Below, one piece after another: positions 39,340 to 47,567 of a DNA stretch of 64,000 nucleotides. The number at the start of each line of letters is the position of its first letter. Within the stretch, counting starts at the first letter, position 1. The notes beneath the pieces were generated by a model. That model saw only the letters and a list, made by a program, of their open reading frames with translations. It had not been told where the DNA came from and ran no database searches. The DNA is from Rhizobium sp. CCGE531 (GTDB taxonomy: Bacteria > Pseudomonadota > Alphaproteobacteria > Rhizobiales > Rhizobiaceae), in the NCBI RefSeq assembly GCF_003627795.1, contig NZ_CP032684.1:1837001-1901000 (forward strand), read 5' to 3'. The position numbers and the translations under genes were made by a program.

Positions 39340-39403
39340 CGGAGCCGGATATCGCTACCGATGCGAGGCGGCTCCAGCGGTGCCGCAGCCGTCAATGCGC
39401 ATC

Positions 39404-39426
39404 GAAAATCGCGCTTACTTTTCGCA
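39404..39426. repeat. Right end of IS66 copy 2: inverted repeat plus target duplication
   Basis: The terminal repeat gaaaatcgcgcttac ends at 39418; the second copy of ttttcgca follows at 39419-39426. Confidence 0.88.
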
Positions 39427-39734
39427 TGCCATGATGCGAACTGCACCATGTGAGCGGCGCAGGCGAGCACGCAATCCCCGGCTATGTCGTTCCCGAGCGC
39501 AGTCCAGCCGGAGCTGCCAACTGTGAAATCTCTAGTGGCAGGTGCATCAGGCAGGTTTCGAGCATGTGGCGGCCGTTTGGCGACCAATCCGGGAAGCACC
39601 GGCTTGGGCTCCTCTCCGGGAATTAGGACTGCACCTAACGGGAGAAGACTAGCTGCATGAGTTCGAAGCGCCGCGCTGGCGGCGAACGCGGTCGCGCCGG
39701 CGAGAACCGTACGTCGGTTGAATCTTTTGGGCAT
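39419..39734 (-). pseudogene. Cysteine-peptidase-like protein, N-terminal part with Tat signal (split by IS66)
   Basis: ATG at 39734 begins MPKRFNRRTVLAGATAFAAS, a twin-arginine signal with AHA-like cleavage region near residue 27. The mature part has GSSGWTALGNDIAGDCVLAC, where Cys88 in GDC is the presumed nucleophile. The frame reaches HAK at residue 105 and meets the IS66 end at 39418. After the real residues the frame runs on into the IS. With the C-terminal part at 33661-34252 it forms a 299-residue exported peptidase-like protein. This gene faces the integrase at the right end of the island. Confidence 0.85.
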
Positions 39735-39862
39735 GGCGGTGATCCCTCCCAAAACACCACCGTGACATGAATCCCGTGCGGCCACAAGCAGCGCGCCCAG
39801 CTGCCGGCCCCGACCGTCATCACCCTAACTCGCTCCATTAAATTTTTGCAGATACAATAAAA

Positions 39863-41104
39863 TCACGCGGCATCCTTCATCCTCTTCCTCAAGAGCATGG
39901 CCCGCACGAACTTATCCCATTTTTTCATACCGGCTCGCTTTTCGGGCATGTAGTTCCAGCGGTCGTAATTCTTTGAGCTGACGTCCTGTAGTGCGTGGTT
40001 CTGGATGCGATCTCGGATCTCTTTCGAGAGACCAGCCTTGCCAGCCAGCGTCTTGAAGGTCCGCCGAAGATCGCGGTTCGTGGCGTAGGGAATGACCCCG
40101 CGATCCCGCTGCCGCCAGACGAAGCTGTAGAGCGTCGCATGGCTGACCGGCTTCGACGGGTCCTTCGCAGAAGGAAAGTACCAGCCGTGCGCATTCGGCT
40201 TGATCGACTCGATCAACTCGGCAGCGAGCGATGGGACCGGAACGGCGTGCGGCTGGAGGTTCTTGGTCTTCGACCAGTCGATGATCCTTTCCTTGGCATC
40301 CCACTGGTCGACATGCAGGCGGGCGATCTCCTCGACACGCTGACCCGTCAGCATGATGATCTGCACGGCACGCGGATAGGACGGATGCACCGGAGTGTCC
40401 GGGCATTCGAGCCAGCGATAGAGCTGCAAGAACTCGTCCTCGCTGAGCCAGCGTGTGCCCTGGACCTTGGGCTCGGTCGGAATGCCCGATGCCGGATTGT
40501 AGGGAATGCGGAAGCGGCGAGGGGAGGTGTTGCGATAATCGTTGTCTGACTTCATTCCCCAGCTGTAGGCCGCATGGATGTAGCACCTGACATGATCCGC
40601 CATCGATCGGGCACCGCGCTCATAGATCGGCCGGATCAGCTCGACGATCTCTTCGGATTCGATCTCACGCGCCAGGCGATTGCGGCCGAGCGTGTCGGCG
40701 ATCTTGTTGAGGCCCTTTTCCGTTTCCTTCCAGGACGGTTTGCTCGCCGCTTTCAACGACGCGACATAGCCTTCGAACAGATCGGCGACGGTACCGGGGC
40801 GAGTGTCGGTGGCGATCTTGATGCTGCGCCCCTTCTGGATGACGTCGGCGAAGTCGCGCTTAAAGATCTCGCGCGCTTGGGCGAGCGACATCGATGGATA
40901 GGCGCCGAGCTTCTTCTTTGTCCGCTTTCCATCGCGCCACTGCTGCGCCATCCAGTCGGCGGTGACACGCTTCGGCATCGGCTTGAGCACAAGGACGAGA
41001 CGGCCAGTGCCGCGTCCTTCGCCGTCGGCGAGGTTCTCCTGCTTTCGGCTGCTTTCCACGCGCTTCAACGCTTGCCGGATGGCTGAATCGGTGAGGCTCG
41101 GCAT
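39863..41104 (-). CDS. int: Tyrosine integrase of the radC-adjacent island (copy 2)
   Basis: About 413 residues from MPSLTDSAIRQ (ATG 41104; the frame opens at 41125). Same architecture as copy 1: P4-type arm-binding domain, SAM-like core-binding domain, catalytic domain with LTGQRVEEIARL, WSKTKN, NRDLRRTF, NHALQDVSSKNYDRW and WNYMPEKR. It differs from copy 1 by scattered substitutions (for example GLSKEIRDR against GVPKEIRDR) and a different C-terminal tail (LLRKRMKDAA). It begins about 190 bases from the core in radC. It probably catalysed insertion of the 9.5-41.3 kb island. Confidence 0.94.
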   Translation of the reverse strand: MPSLTDSAIRQALKRVESSRKQENLADGEGRGTGRLVLVLKPMPKRVTADWMAQQWRDGKRTKKKLGAYPSMSLAQAREIFKRDFADVIQKGRSIKIATDTRPGTVADLFEGYVASLKAASKPSWKETEKGLNKIADTLGRNRLAREIESEEIVELIRPIYERGARSMADHVRCYIHAAYSWGMKSDNDYRNTSPRRFRIPYNPASGIPTEPKVQGTRWLSEDEFLQLYRWLECPDTPVHPSYPRAVQIIMLTGQRVEEIARLHVDQWDAKERIIDWSKTKNLQPHAVPVPSLAAELIESIKPNAHGWYFPSAKDPSKPVSHATLYSFVWRQRDRGVIPYATNRDLRRTFKTLAGKAGLSKEIRDRIQNHALQDVSSKNYDRWNYMPEKRAGMKKWDKFVRAMLLRKRMKDAA

Positions 41105-41249
41105 GGCGTTTCTCCCTCTCGGCAACTGGGATCGGTCGAGAAGAAATAGGGATCGGCGTTCGGGATCTGGAGGCCGTCCGCTACCCCTTCAACAGCCCCC
41201 AGTTTGCCAAAGCCGCCCCCTGTACGCAAGGGCTAAAACCAATGATGTT

Positions 41250-42005
41250 TCAATATGCTTGAGCGTGATCCAACGTGATCGAACCAAGGTAAGTGGGGTG
41301 GTTATGGACGAGAATCACGGCTGAGGCGGAGAGCTCCAGCGCGCGTTTGACGACTTCGCGCGGATAGACGGGCGTATGATCGACCGTGCCGAAACCCTGC
41401 ACCTCATCTGCGATCAAGGCATTGCGCTTGTCGAGAAACAGCAGGCGAAATTGCTCGCGCGCCTCATGCGCCATGGCGGCATGACAATAGTCGATGAGCG
41501 CCTTCCAGGAAGAGAGCACCGGCTTGCCGGTCAATTCGCTCTTCAACATCCGCTGCGCGACGCTCGCAATCAGCTTCAGGTCAAGCCCGACCGCATCGCC
41601 GACGCCGCTGACCTCGGTCAGCAGGCCGACCGGCGCACCGAACACGCCGCCGAGCGAGCCGAAGCGGGCAAGCAGAGCCTTGGCGATCGGCTTCGTGTCC
41701 CGGCGCGGGATCAGCCGGAAGAGCAGCAGCTCGAGGATTTCATAATCGGCCAGCGCCGCGTCGCCGCCGTCGCGAAAGCGATTGCGTAACCGCTCGCGGT
41801 GGCCGTGATAATGGGCTTCGGCGTTCGCTGGGGCGGGTTTGGCCGCAGGCGCGGATTTGGTGGCTCGCGAGGCGGGCTTGGCGGCTTGTGGTGCGAAGAA
41901 TAGTCGCTCGTCCAGAAGCGCGGCCTCTTCCAAAGCCTCCTTATTCCCGCCTCTGTCGAGGGGCATGTCGCCATGTCCGTTGGAAGAAGCGGGACGTTTC
42001 GCCAT
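41250..42005 (-). CDS. radC: RadC, 3' end replaced by island DNA
   Basis: 251 residues. The N terminus is low-complexity, then come [33 protein letters not shown] and the JAB/MPN domain with [20 protein letters not shown] and VILVHNHP. RadC proteins normally continue after HNHP with SGDPTPS-x-x-D and about 30 more residues. Here the last 14 residues ([14 protein letters not shown]) come from the island. The two His of the metal site remain but the Ser and Asp that complete the JAMM motif are gone, so metal-dependent activity is probably lost. RadC's true cell function is unresolved. Downstream of map on the minus strand. Confidence 0.93.
   Translation of the reverse strand: MAKRPASSNGHGDMPLDRGGNKEALEEAALLDERLFFAPQAAKPASRATKSAPAAKPAPANAEAHYHGHRERLRNRFRDGGDAALADYEILELLLFRLIPRRDTKPIAKALLARFGSLGGVFGAPVGLLTEVSGVGDAVGLDLKLIASVAQRMLKSELTGKPVLSSWKALIDYCHAAMAHEAREQFRLLFLDKRNALIADEVQGFGTVDHTPVYPREVVKRALELSASAVILVHNHPTYLGSITLDHAQAY
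41292..41303. promoter_or_regulatory. Right attachment core inside radC
   Basis: agtggggtggtt, the same 12 bases as at 9525-9536, at the point where radC stops matching its family. The complement reads AACCACCCCACT and encodes the NHP of HNHP. Upstream, on the island side, the paired cgtgatc motifs of the left copy recur (41265-41281). Confidence 0.8.
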
Positions 42006-42008
42006 GAA

Positions 42009-42845
42009 CTATCCCTGCAGCGGCGGCAGGCCGGGGCGGTCGAGGCCGCCGGGCGACAGGGTGAAGATCTCGCAGCCCGTCGCGGTGACGCCGACCGTGT
42101 GCTCGTACTGCGCCGAGAGCGAACGGTCGCGGGTCACGGCTGTCCAGCCATCGCCGAGCACCTTCACATGTGGCTTGCCGAGATTAATCATCGGCTCGAT
42201 GGTGAAGATCATGCCTTCGCGCAGCTCCGGGCCGTCATTGACCCGGCCGTAATGCAGGATATTCGGCGAATCGTGGAACAGGCTGCCGACGCCGTGGCCG
42301 CAGAAGTCGCGCACGACCGAGCAGCGCTCGCCCTCGGCATAGGTCTGGATCGCTTCGCCGATGGCGCCGGTGCGGGCACCGGGGCGCACGGCGGCGATGC
42401 CGCGCATCAGGGATTCGTAGGTAACCTCCAGCAGCCGCTCGGCCGAACGCTTGATTTCGCCGACAGGATACATGCGGCTGGAATCGCCATGCCAGCCGTC
42501 GAGCACATAGGTCACGTCGATATTGACGATATCGCTCTCGCGCAGCGGCTTGTCGTTGGGAATGCCGTGGCAGACGACGTGGTTGATCGACGTGCACGAG
42601 GATTTCATGTAGCCGCGATAGTTCAGCGTCGCCGGATAAGCGCCGTGATCCATGCCGAATTCGAAAACGAAGCGGTCGATGACATCGGTGGCCACGCCGG
42701 GCTTGACGATCGCGGCCAGTTCATCGAGGCAGCGGGCGGTCAACTGGCATGCCTTGCGCATTCCGGCAAAGGCATCCTGCCCGTAGAGGCGGATAGCGCC
42801 CGTATTTTTCGCCGGCGCGGTTGCCGCTTCGATGTAATTCACCAT
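42009..42845 (-). CDS. map: Methionine aminopeptidase type I
   Basis: 278 residues, usual length. Metal ligands are present in order: NIDVTYVLDGWHGDSSR (Asp, Asp), GHGVGSLFHDSPN (His), MIFTIEPMIN (Glu) and QYEHTVGVT (Glu); the substrate His lies in SINHVVCHG. It removes the initiator methionine from nascent proteins. It lies 2 bases after sfsA and 3 before radC on the same strand, a compact sfsA-map-radC operon, so the island truncates the last cistron only. Confidence 0.96.
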   Translation of the reverse strand: MVNYIEAATAPAKNTGAIRLYGQDAFAGMRKACQLTARCLDELAAIVKPGVATDVIDRFVFEFGMDHGAYPATLNYRGYMKSSCTSINHVVCHGIPNDKPLRESDIVNIDVTYVLDGWHGDSSRMYPVGEIKRSAERLLEVTYESLMRGIAAVRPGARTGAIGEAIQTYAEGERCSVVRDFCGHGVGSLFHDSPNILHYGRVNDGPELREGMIFTIEPMINLGKPHVKVLGDGWTAVTRDRSLSAQYEHTVGVTATGCEIFTLSPGGLDRPGLPPLQG

Positions 42846-42847
42846 GA

Positions 42848-43597
42848 CTAGCCTTCAGCAGAAATCTTTATACTCGTATCTAATGCAGCTATGCCGGGTT
42901 CGTCTATCGGGATCAACCCGGCAGGCGCTATTTCCGTCGGCGAAACCCTGCATTTCAGCGCGTATACTTCGACGCCCCGCGCCAAGGCCCGCTCGAATGC
43001 CCTGGCATAGACCGGATCGAGATCACCGCAAACCCGGAAGAGATCGCAATCATGTCGCTGGATCACGAATAGCATGACGGCGCGGTAACCGGCCTCTGCC
43101 ATATCGCCGAGTTCTTCAAGATGCTTGGTGCCGCGGGCCGTCGCCGTATCGGGAAATTCCGCAAGGCCCGGCCGTCGCATGAAATGGACGTTCTTCACCT
43201 CGACATAGGTGGTTGTCCGCAAAGGGTCGGTCAAGAGCAGGTCGATGCGGGAATTGCGGCCGTAATTCTGCTCGCGCTTTACGGTCGTATAATCGCCGAG
43301 ATCGGAAATTTGCCCGAGAGCAATCGCTTCTGCCGCGATCCGGTTCGGCATGGCGGTGTTGACGCCGACGGTCGTGCCGTCCGCCTCGATCAGTTCGAAG
43401 ACATGACGGTACTTTCGCTTCGCTCCTTCGTGTTCGGAGAGCCAGATGCGCGAGCCCGGCGCCGTCAGGCCGAGCATCGAGCCCGTATTCGGGCAGGAGC
43501 CGGTGACGAAGGTTCCGTCCTCCAGTTCGGCATCGAAGAGGAAGCGCTTGTAACGCGAAATCAGGCGGGCAGGGACGAGAGGCGAAGGAAAGAGCAT
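42848..43597 (-). CDS. sfsA: Sugar fermentation stimulation protein homologue SfsA
   Basis: 249 residues, typical length. Starts [19 protein letters not shown]; family motifs are [12 protein letters not shown] [54 protein letters not shown] and FVIQRHDCD. The core is a PD-(D/E)XK-like nuclease fold with an N-terminal OB-like part. The physiological role is uncertain; the E. coli gene was named for an effect on maltose use. First gene of the sfsA-map-radC unit, 12 bases from phaC. Confidence 0.95.
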   Translation of the reverse strand: MLFPSPLVPARLISRYKRFLFDAELEDGTFVTGSCPNTGSMLGLTAPGSRIWLSEHEGAKRKYRHVFELIEADGTTVGVNTAMPNRIAAEAIALGQISDLGDYTTVKREQNYGRNSRIDLLLTDPLRTTTYVEVKNVHFMRRPGLAEFPDTATARGTKHLEELGDMAEAGYRAVMLFVIQRHDCDLFRVCGDLDPVYARAFERALARGVEVYALKCRVSPTEIAPAGLIPIDEPGIAALDTSIKISAEG

Positions 43598-43609
43598 GGC
43601 CCCGATCGT

Positions 43610-45457
43610 CTACGCCCGTTCCATGACGAAGCTGCCGGGTGCTTCTTCAAGCGCATTAAGCGCCTTGCCACCGGGTGGGCGGGCTGCTGCCATGCGATGA
43701 TCCTGCGAGACGATCCAGGCATGCCAATGCGGCCACCAGGAGCCCGGCGTTTCCTTTGCCTCGGCCAGCCAGTTCTCGTAGTCGCCGCTTGTCGGGCCGC
43801 CGGTCCAGAACTGGTATTTATGCTTGTCCGGTGGGTTGACGACGCCGGCGATGTGGCCGGAGCCCGTCACGACGAATTCCACCGGGCCGCCGAAATATTG
43901 GCTGCCGACGAAGACGGATTTTGCCGGCGCGATATGATCCTCGCGCGTTGCCAGATTGTAGACCGGGATGCGCACATCCTTCAGCGACAGCGTCTTGCCG
44001 TCGAGCGCCATCCTGCCCTGGCTCAAGGCATTGTTGAGATAGCAGTTGCGCAGGTAGAAGGAATGGTTGGCGGCCGCCATGCGCGTGGAATCGGCATTCC
44101 AGAACAGGAGGTCGAAGGGTAGCGGATCCTGCCCCTTCAGGTAACTATTGACGAAATAGGGCCAGATCAGTTCGGAGGCGCGCAGCATGTTGAAGGCCGT
44201 CGCCATCTTCGAGCCTTCGAGATAGCCGAGCACCTTCATCTGTTCTTCGAGCGCCGCAATCTGCTCTTCGTCGACGAAAACCTTCAGGTCGCCGGCGAAG
44301 GTGAAATCGACCTGCGTCGTCAGGAAGGTCACAGTGCGGATGCGCTTGTTCTTTTCCTTGGCGTGGAGCGCGAGCGTGGCGGCGAGCAGCGTGCCGCCGA
44401 CGCAATATCCCACTGCATTGACCTCCTGCTCGCCCGTCGCCCTTTCGATCGTATCCAGGGCAAAATCGATGCCTTCGCGGGCATAGGAGGTCCAGTCCTT
44501 GGCCGCATGGCGCTGATCGGGGTTCACCCAGGAGATGACGAAGACGGTGTGACCCTGCTCCACACACCATTTTATGAAGGATTTCTGCGGGTTGAGATCG
44601 AGAATATAGAATTTGTTGATCCAGGGCGGGCAGATCAGCAAGGGGCGCTTCAGCACCTTGTCCGTCGCCGGCTCGTATTGGATGACCTGACAGACATCGC
44701 TTTGCGCGATCACCTTGCCCGGCGTCAGCGCCATGTCACGGCCGACGGCGAATTTCGTCATGTCGGTTTGCCGCAGGCGCAGTTCGCCGTGACCGAAGCT
44801 GATATCCTCCGCCAGCATCTTCATGCCGCGCACCAGGTTCTCGGCATTGGACGCGATGGTTTCGCGGTAGACCTGCGGATTCGTCGCGATGAAATTGGTT
44901 GGCGAAAAGGCGGCGGTGATCTGCTTTGTATAGAATGCAGCCTTGTGGCGCGTATGCTCGTCCAGGCCTTCCGCTTCTCCGACTAGCTTTTCCGCCCAGT
45001 TCGACGTCAGAAGATAGGTCTGCTTCAGGAAATCGAAGAAGGGGTTCTTCTGCCAGTCCTCGTCGGCGAAACGTCTATCCTTGACCGGCTCGGCTTCGGC
45101 CTCGGCGGACGAATCGCCGCTGAGACGCTGCATGGTTTTTGTCCACAGGCTGAAATAGCCCGACAGGAGATGCGTTTGTGCCTCCAGTGTCCGGCGGGGA
45201 TCGGAGAGCCAGTATTCGCCGACCTTGGACAGCGTCTTGACCATGTCGGTGAAAGGATCGGCGACGGTATCGATCTTTTCGCCGCGTTCGCGGGGCGCGA
45301 GCCAGGCGGAAGCCGCCTTGCCGAGATTTTCCAGCGCACGGGCAAAGTTGACGGCCATCGCTTCGGGATCCCTGACGATGTAAGGCTCGACTGACTTTGG
45401 GTCGAAGCCGGGGAAGCCGCCATTGCCTTCATTATTGTCCCGCTTGCTGTCGGTCAC
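43610..45457 (-). CDS. phaC: Class I poly(3-hydroxyalkanoate) synthase
   Basis: 615 residues, the size of class I synthases. The N-terminal ~200 residues are helical (AFYTKQITAAFSPTNF near 195). The alpha/beta-hydrolase domain has the lipase-like box GYCVGG with nucleophile Cys352, Asp507 in REDHIAP and His535 in GSGHIAGVVNPP. It polymerises (R)-3-hydroxyacyl-CoA, chiefly 3-hydroxybutyryl-CoA, on carbon-storage granules. Long N terminus compared with Ralstonia, common in rhizobia. It ends 12 bases from sfsA and faces away from the lipoprotein gene. Confidence 0.96.
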   Translation of the reverse strand: MTDSKRDNNEGNGGFPGFDPKSVEPYIVRDPEAMAVNFARALENLGKAASAWLAPRERGEKIDTVADPFTDMVKTLSKVGEYWLSDPRRTLEAQTHLLSGYFSLWTKTMQRLSGDSSAEAEAEPVKDRRFADEDWQKNPFFDFLKQTYLLTSNWAEKLVGEAEGLDEHTRHKAAFYTKQITAAFSPTNFIATNPQVYRETIASNAENLVRGMKMLAEDISFGHGELRLRQTDMTKFAVGRDMALTPGKVIAQSDVCQVIQYEPATDKVLKRPLLICPPWINKFYILDLNPQKSFIKWCVEQGHTVFVISWVNPDQRHAAKDWTSYAREGIDFALDTIERATGEQEVNAVGYCVGGTLLAATLALHAKEKNKRIRTVTFLTTQVDFTFAGDLKVFVDEEQIAALEEQMKVLGYLEGSKMATAFNMLRASELIWPYFVNSYLKGQDPLPFDLLFWNADSTRMAAANHSFYLRNCYLNNALSQGRMALDGKTLSLKDVRIPVYNLATREDHIAPAKSVFVGSQYFGGPVEFVVTGSGHIAGVVNPPDKHKYQFWTGGPTSGDYENWLAEAKETPGSWWPHWHAWIVSQDHRMAAARPPGGKALNALEEAPGSFVMERA

Positions 45458-45629
45458 GCATCATCCTCCCGGCGGCAGCTCATGTCTTGTTTTCCATTTG
45501 TACATCTTGCGGGAAAAGGAATACAAGTCGAATGAAACGCAACCCTGCTCTTGCTTTGCTGCTGCGACAAATTTAACAGTCGCAACCCACAGCAAGGAAT
45601 AGCGCAGGAAGACAATTATGGGCGGCGGC

Positions 45630-46070
45630 ATGGTGGCAAGACTGAACCGGTATTCCGTATTCTGCGGTGCAATGTGCGGCATTCTCGCATTGACGCTGGC
45701 GGGCTGCTCGACGCCCGAGGAAAAGGCTGCGTATGCCAAGCGCAAGCAGCCGCCTGAGGCTGTGATCGTAAAGCCCGCAAAGGGCACGCCGGTCGTGGAA
45801 ACCAGCACGCAGCAATATTACAAGGACGGCTATCCTTCCTTCAACGCACCGCCGACGGCCGCAAACGTGCAGATCAACGATCAGCAGGCGGGCGACATGG
45901 CCAAGCAGCTGACGGCGCTCGGCGCCCAGCGCAAGGCGGGTACGATCTCGGAAGCCGAGTACCAGAAGCGCGTCGCCGAGATGCGCAAGCTTGCCGCCGA
46001 ACACGGTCAGGACACGCTGCAGGAAATTCAGAAAGAGGGCAGCGCCCAGCCGGGCCAGACGCAGAATTAG
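45630..46070 (+). CDS. Small lipoprotein with SHOCT-like C terminus
   Basis: About 146 residues from MVARLNRYSVF (ATG 45630; a further ATG is at 45618). A lipoprotein signal ends in LTLAGC, so Cys is acylated near residue 27 and the protein is membrane-attached. The middle is Pro/Lys-rich. The end, LTALGAQRKAGTISEAEYQKRVAEMRKLA, has the short two-helix look of SHOCT domains. Divergent from phaC, upstream of alaC. Role unknown. Confidence 0.8.
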   Translation: MVARLNRYSVFCGAMCGILALTLAGCSTPEEKAAYAKRKQPPEAVIVKPAKGTPVVETSTQQYYKDGYPSFNAPPTAANVQINDQQAGDMAKQLTALGAQRKAGTISEAEYQKRVAEMRKLAAEHGQDTLQEIQKEGSAQPGQTQN

Positions 46071-46292
46071 CCTTGCGTTTCAGGCGATTTGGACGCAAAG
46101 CGTTCGGATAGGCCGAATTTGGATGTGTCTGACTGGCGAATTGCACTTTGCGTGCATAGCCGCCCAAGATTCACCTTATCTTTCGAGATAGCATGGTTAC
46201 GGCGCCGCGAGTCCCAAGTTCGTATCGCGGCTGGCCGGGAGATCAACGAACTTCAGCGCGGTTTTGAGGGCCGCTGTCCCATGGGGAAAGAA

Positions 46293-47510
46293 ATGGAAGA
46301 GTTTCATAAAGTCCGGCGTTTGCCGCCCTACGTTTTCGAACAGGTCAACCGTTTGAAAGCGAGCGCGCGAGCGGGCGGGGCGGACATTATCGACCTCGGC
46401 ATGGGCAATCCCGATCTTCCGACCCCCAAGGCGATCGTCGACAAGCTGTGCGAAGTGGTCCAGGACCCGCGTACGCATCGTTATTCCTCCTCCAAGGGTA
46501 TTCCAGGCCTTCGCCGCGCGCAGGCCGCCTACTATGCGCGCCGTTTCGGCGTGAAGCTCAATCCGGATACGCAGGTGGTCGCCACCCTCGGCTCCAAGGA
46601 AGGCTTCGCCAACATGGCGCAGGCGATCACCGCACCCGGCGACGTCATCCTCTGCCCGAACCCGACCTATCCGATCCATGCTTTCGGCTTCCTGATGGCC
46701 GGCGGCGTCATCCGCTCCATGTCGGTCGAGCCGGACGACAGCTTCTTCCCGCCGCTGGAGCGGGCGGTGCGCCACTCGATCCCGAAGCCGCTGGCCCTGA
46801 TTCTCAACTACCCATCGAACCCGACGGCCTATGTCGCGACGCTCGATTTCTACAAGGAAGTCATCGCCTTCGCGAAGAAGCACGATATCATCGTGCTCTC
46901 GGATCTCGCCTATTCGGAGATCTACTTCGACGACGCGCCGCCGCCGTCAGTGCTGGAAGTTCCAGGCGCCATGGACGTGACCGTCGAGTTCACCTCGATG
47001 TCGAAGACCTTCTCCATGCCCGGCTGGCGCATGGGCTTTGCCGTCGGCAACGAGCGGCTGATCGCGGCGCTGACGCGCGTGAAGTCCTATCTCGATTACG
47101 GTGCCTTCACGCCGATCCAGGTGGCGGCGACCCATGCGCTGAACGGCGACGGCTCCGATATCGCGGAAGTGCGCAGCATCTACAAGCGCCGTCGCGACGT
47201 CCTAGTGGACAGCTTCGGCAAGGCCGGCTTCGACGTGCCGCCGCCGGCGGCGACCATGTTTGCCTGGGCGAAGATCCCGGAAAAGTTCCGTCACCTCGGT
47301 TCGCTGGAATTCTCCAAGCTTCTGGTCGAGAAGGCTGACATCGCAGTCGCTCCCGGCATCGGCTTTGGCGAACAGGGCGACGATTATGTTCGCATCGCGC
47401 TCGTTGAGAACGAACACCGTATCCGGCAGGCCGCGCGCAATCTGAAGCGCTTCCTCTCCTCCGCGGATGAGACGATGCACAATGTCATTTCGCTGAACGC
47501 CCATCGTTAA
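46293..47510 (+). CDS. alaC: Aminotransferase, AlaC-like (PLP, fold type I)
   Basis: 405 residues from ATG 46293 (MEEFHKVRRLPPYVFEQV), preceded by ggggaaag; the ATG at 46281 is an alternative and the frame extends to 46089. Close to E. coli AlaC: DIIDLGMGNPDLPTP, HRYSSSKGIPGLRRA, ATLGSKEGFANM, YPSNPTAYVA, SDLAYSEIYFD and the PLP lysine in FTSMSKTFSMPGWRMGFAVG. AlaC converts glutamate and pyruvate to alanine and 2-oxoglutarate; related enzymes are annotated as aspartate or LL-DAP aminotransferase, so substrate is not certain. It precedes hom by 57 bases and is probably co-transcribed. Confidence 0.88.
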   Translation: MEEFHKVRRLPPYVFEQVNRLKASARAGGADIIDLGMGNPDLPTPKAIVDKLCEVVQDPRTHRYSSSKGIPGLRRAQAAYYARRFGVKLNPDTQVVATLGSKEGFANMAQAITAPGDVILCPNPTYPIHAFGFLMAGGVIRSMSVEPDDSFFPPLERAVRHSIPKPLALILNYPSNPTAYVATLDFYKEVIAFAKKHDIIVLSDLAYSEIYFDDAPPPSVLEVPGAMDVTVEFTSMSKTFSMPGWRMGFAVGNERLIAALTRVKSYLDYGAFTPIQVAATHALNGDGSDIAEVRSIYKRRRDVLVDSFGKAGFDVPPPAATMFAWAKIPEKFRHLGSLEFSKLLVEKADIAVAPGIGFGEQGDDYVRIALVENEHRIRQAARNLKRFLSSADETMHNVISLNAHR

Positions 47511-47517
47511 TATCGCG

Positions 47518-47541
47518 CGGCAGCCGTTCCCGCGGCTGCCG
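47518..47541 (+). other. Hairpin between alaC and hom
   Basis: cggcagccg (47518-47526) pairs with cggctgccg (47533-47541). No T-run follows, so it is more likely an RNA-stability or partial attenuation structure than a full terminator. Confidence 0.4.
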
Positions 47542-47567
47542 CCCCCAATACTGATCAGGAATTTTCC

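Larger units (their letters stand above)
34253..39418 (+). mobile_element. IS66-family element, copy 2, itself interrupted (5.2 kb)
   Basis: The left end starts gtaagcgcgaatttc at 34253; the right end, read on the complement from 39418, starts gtaagcgcgattttc. An exact 8-bp duplication ttttcgca flanks it at 34245-34252 and 39419-39426. It carries tnpA, tnpB and tnpC on the + strand and differs clearly from copy 1. A 2.6-kb serine-recombinase element sits inside tnpB, so the host IS is probably unable to move by itself. Confidence 0.92.
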
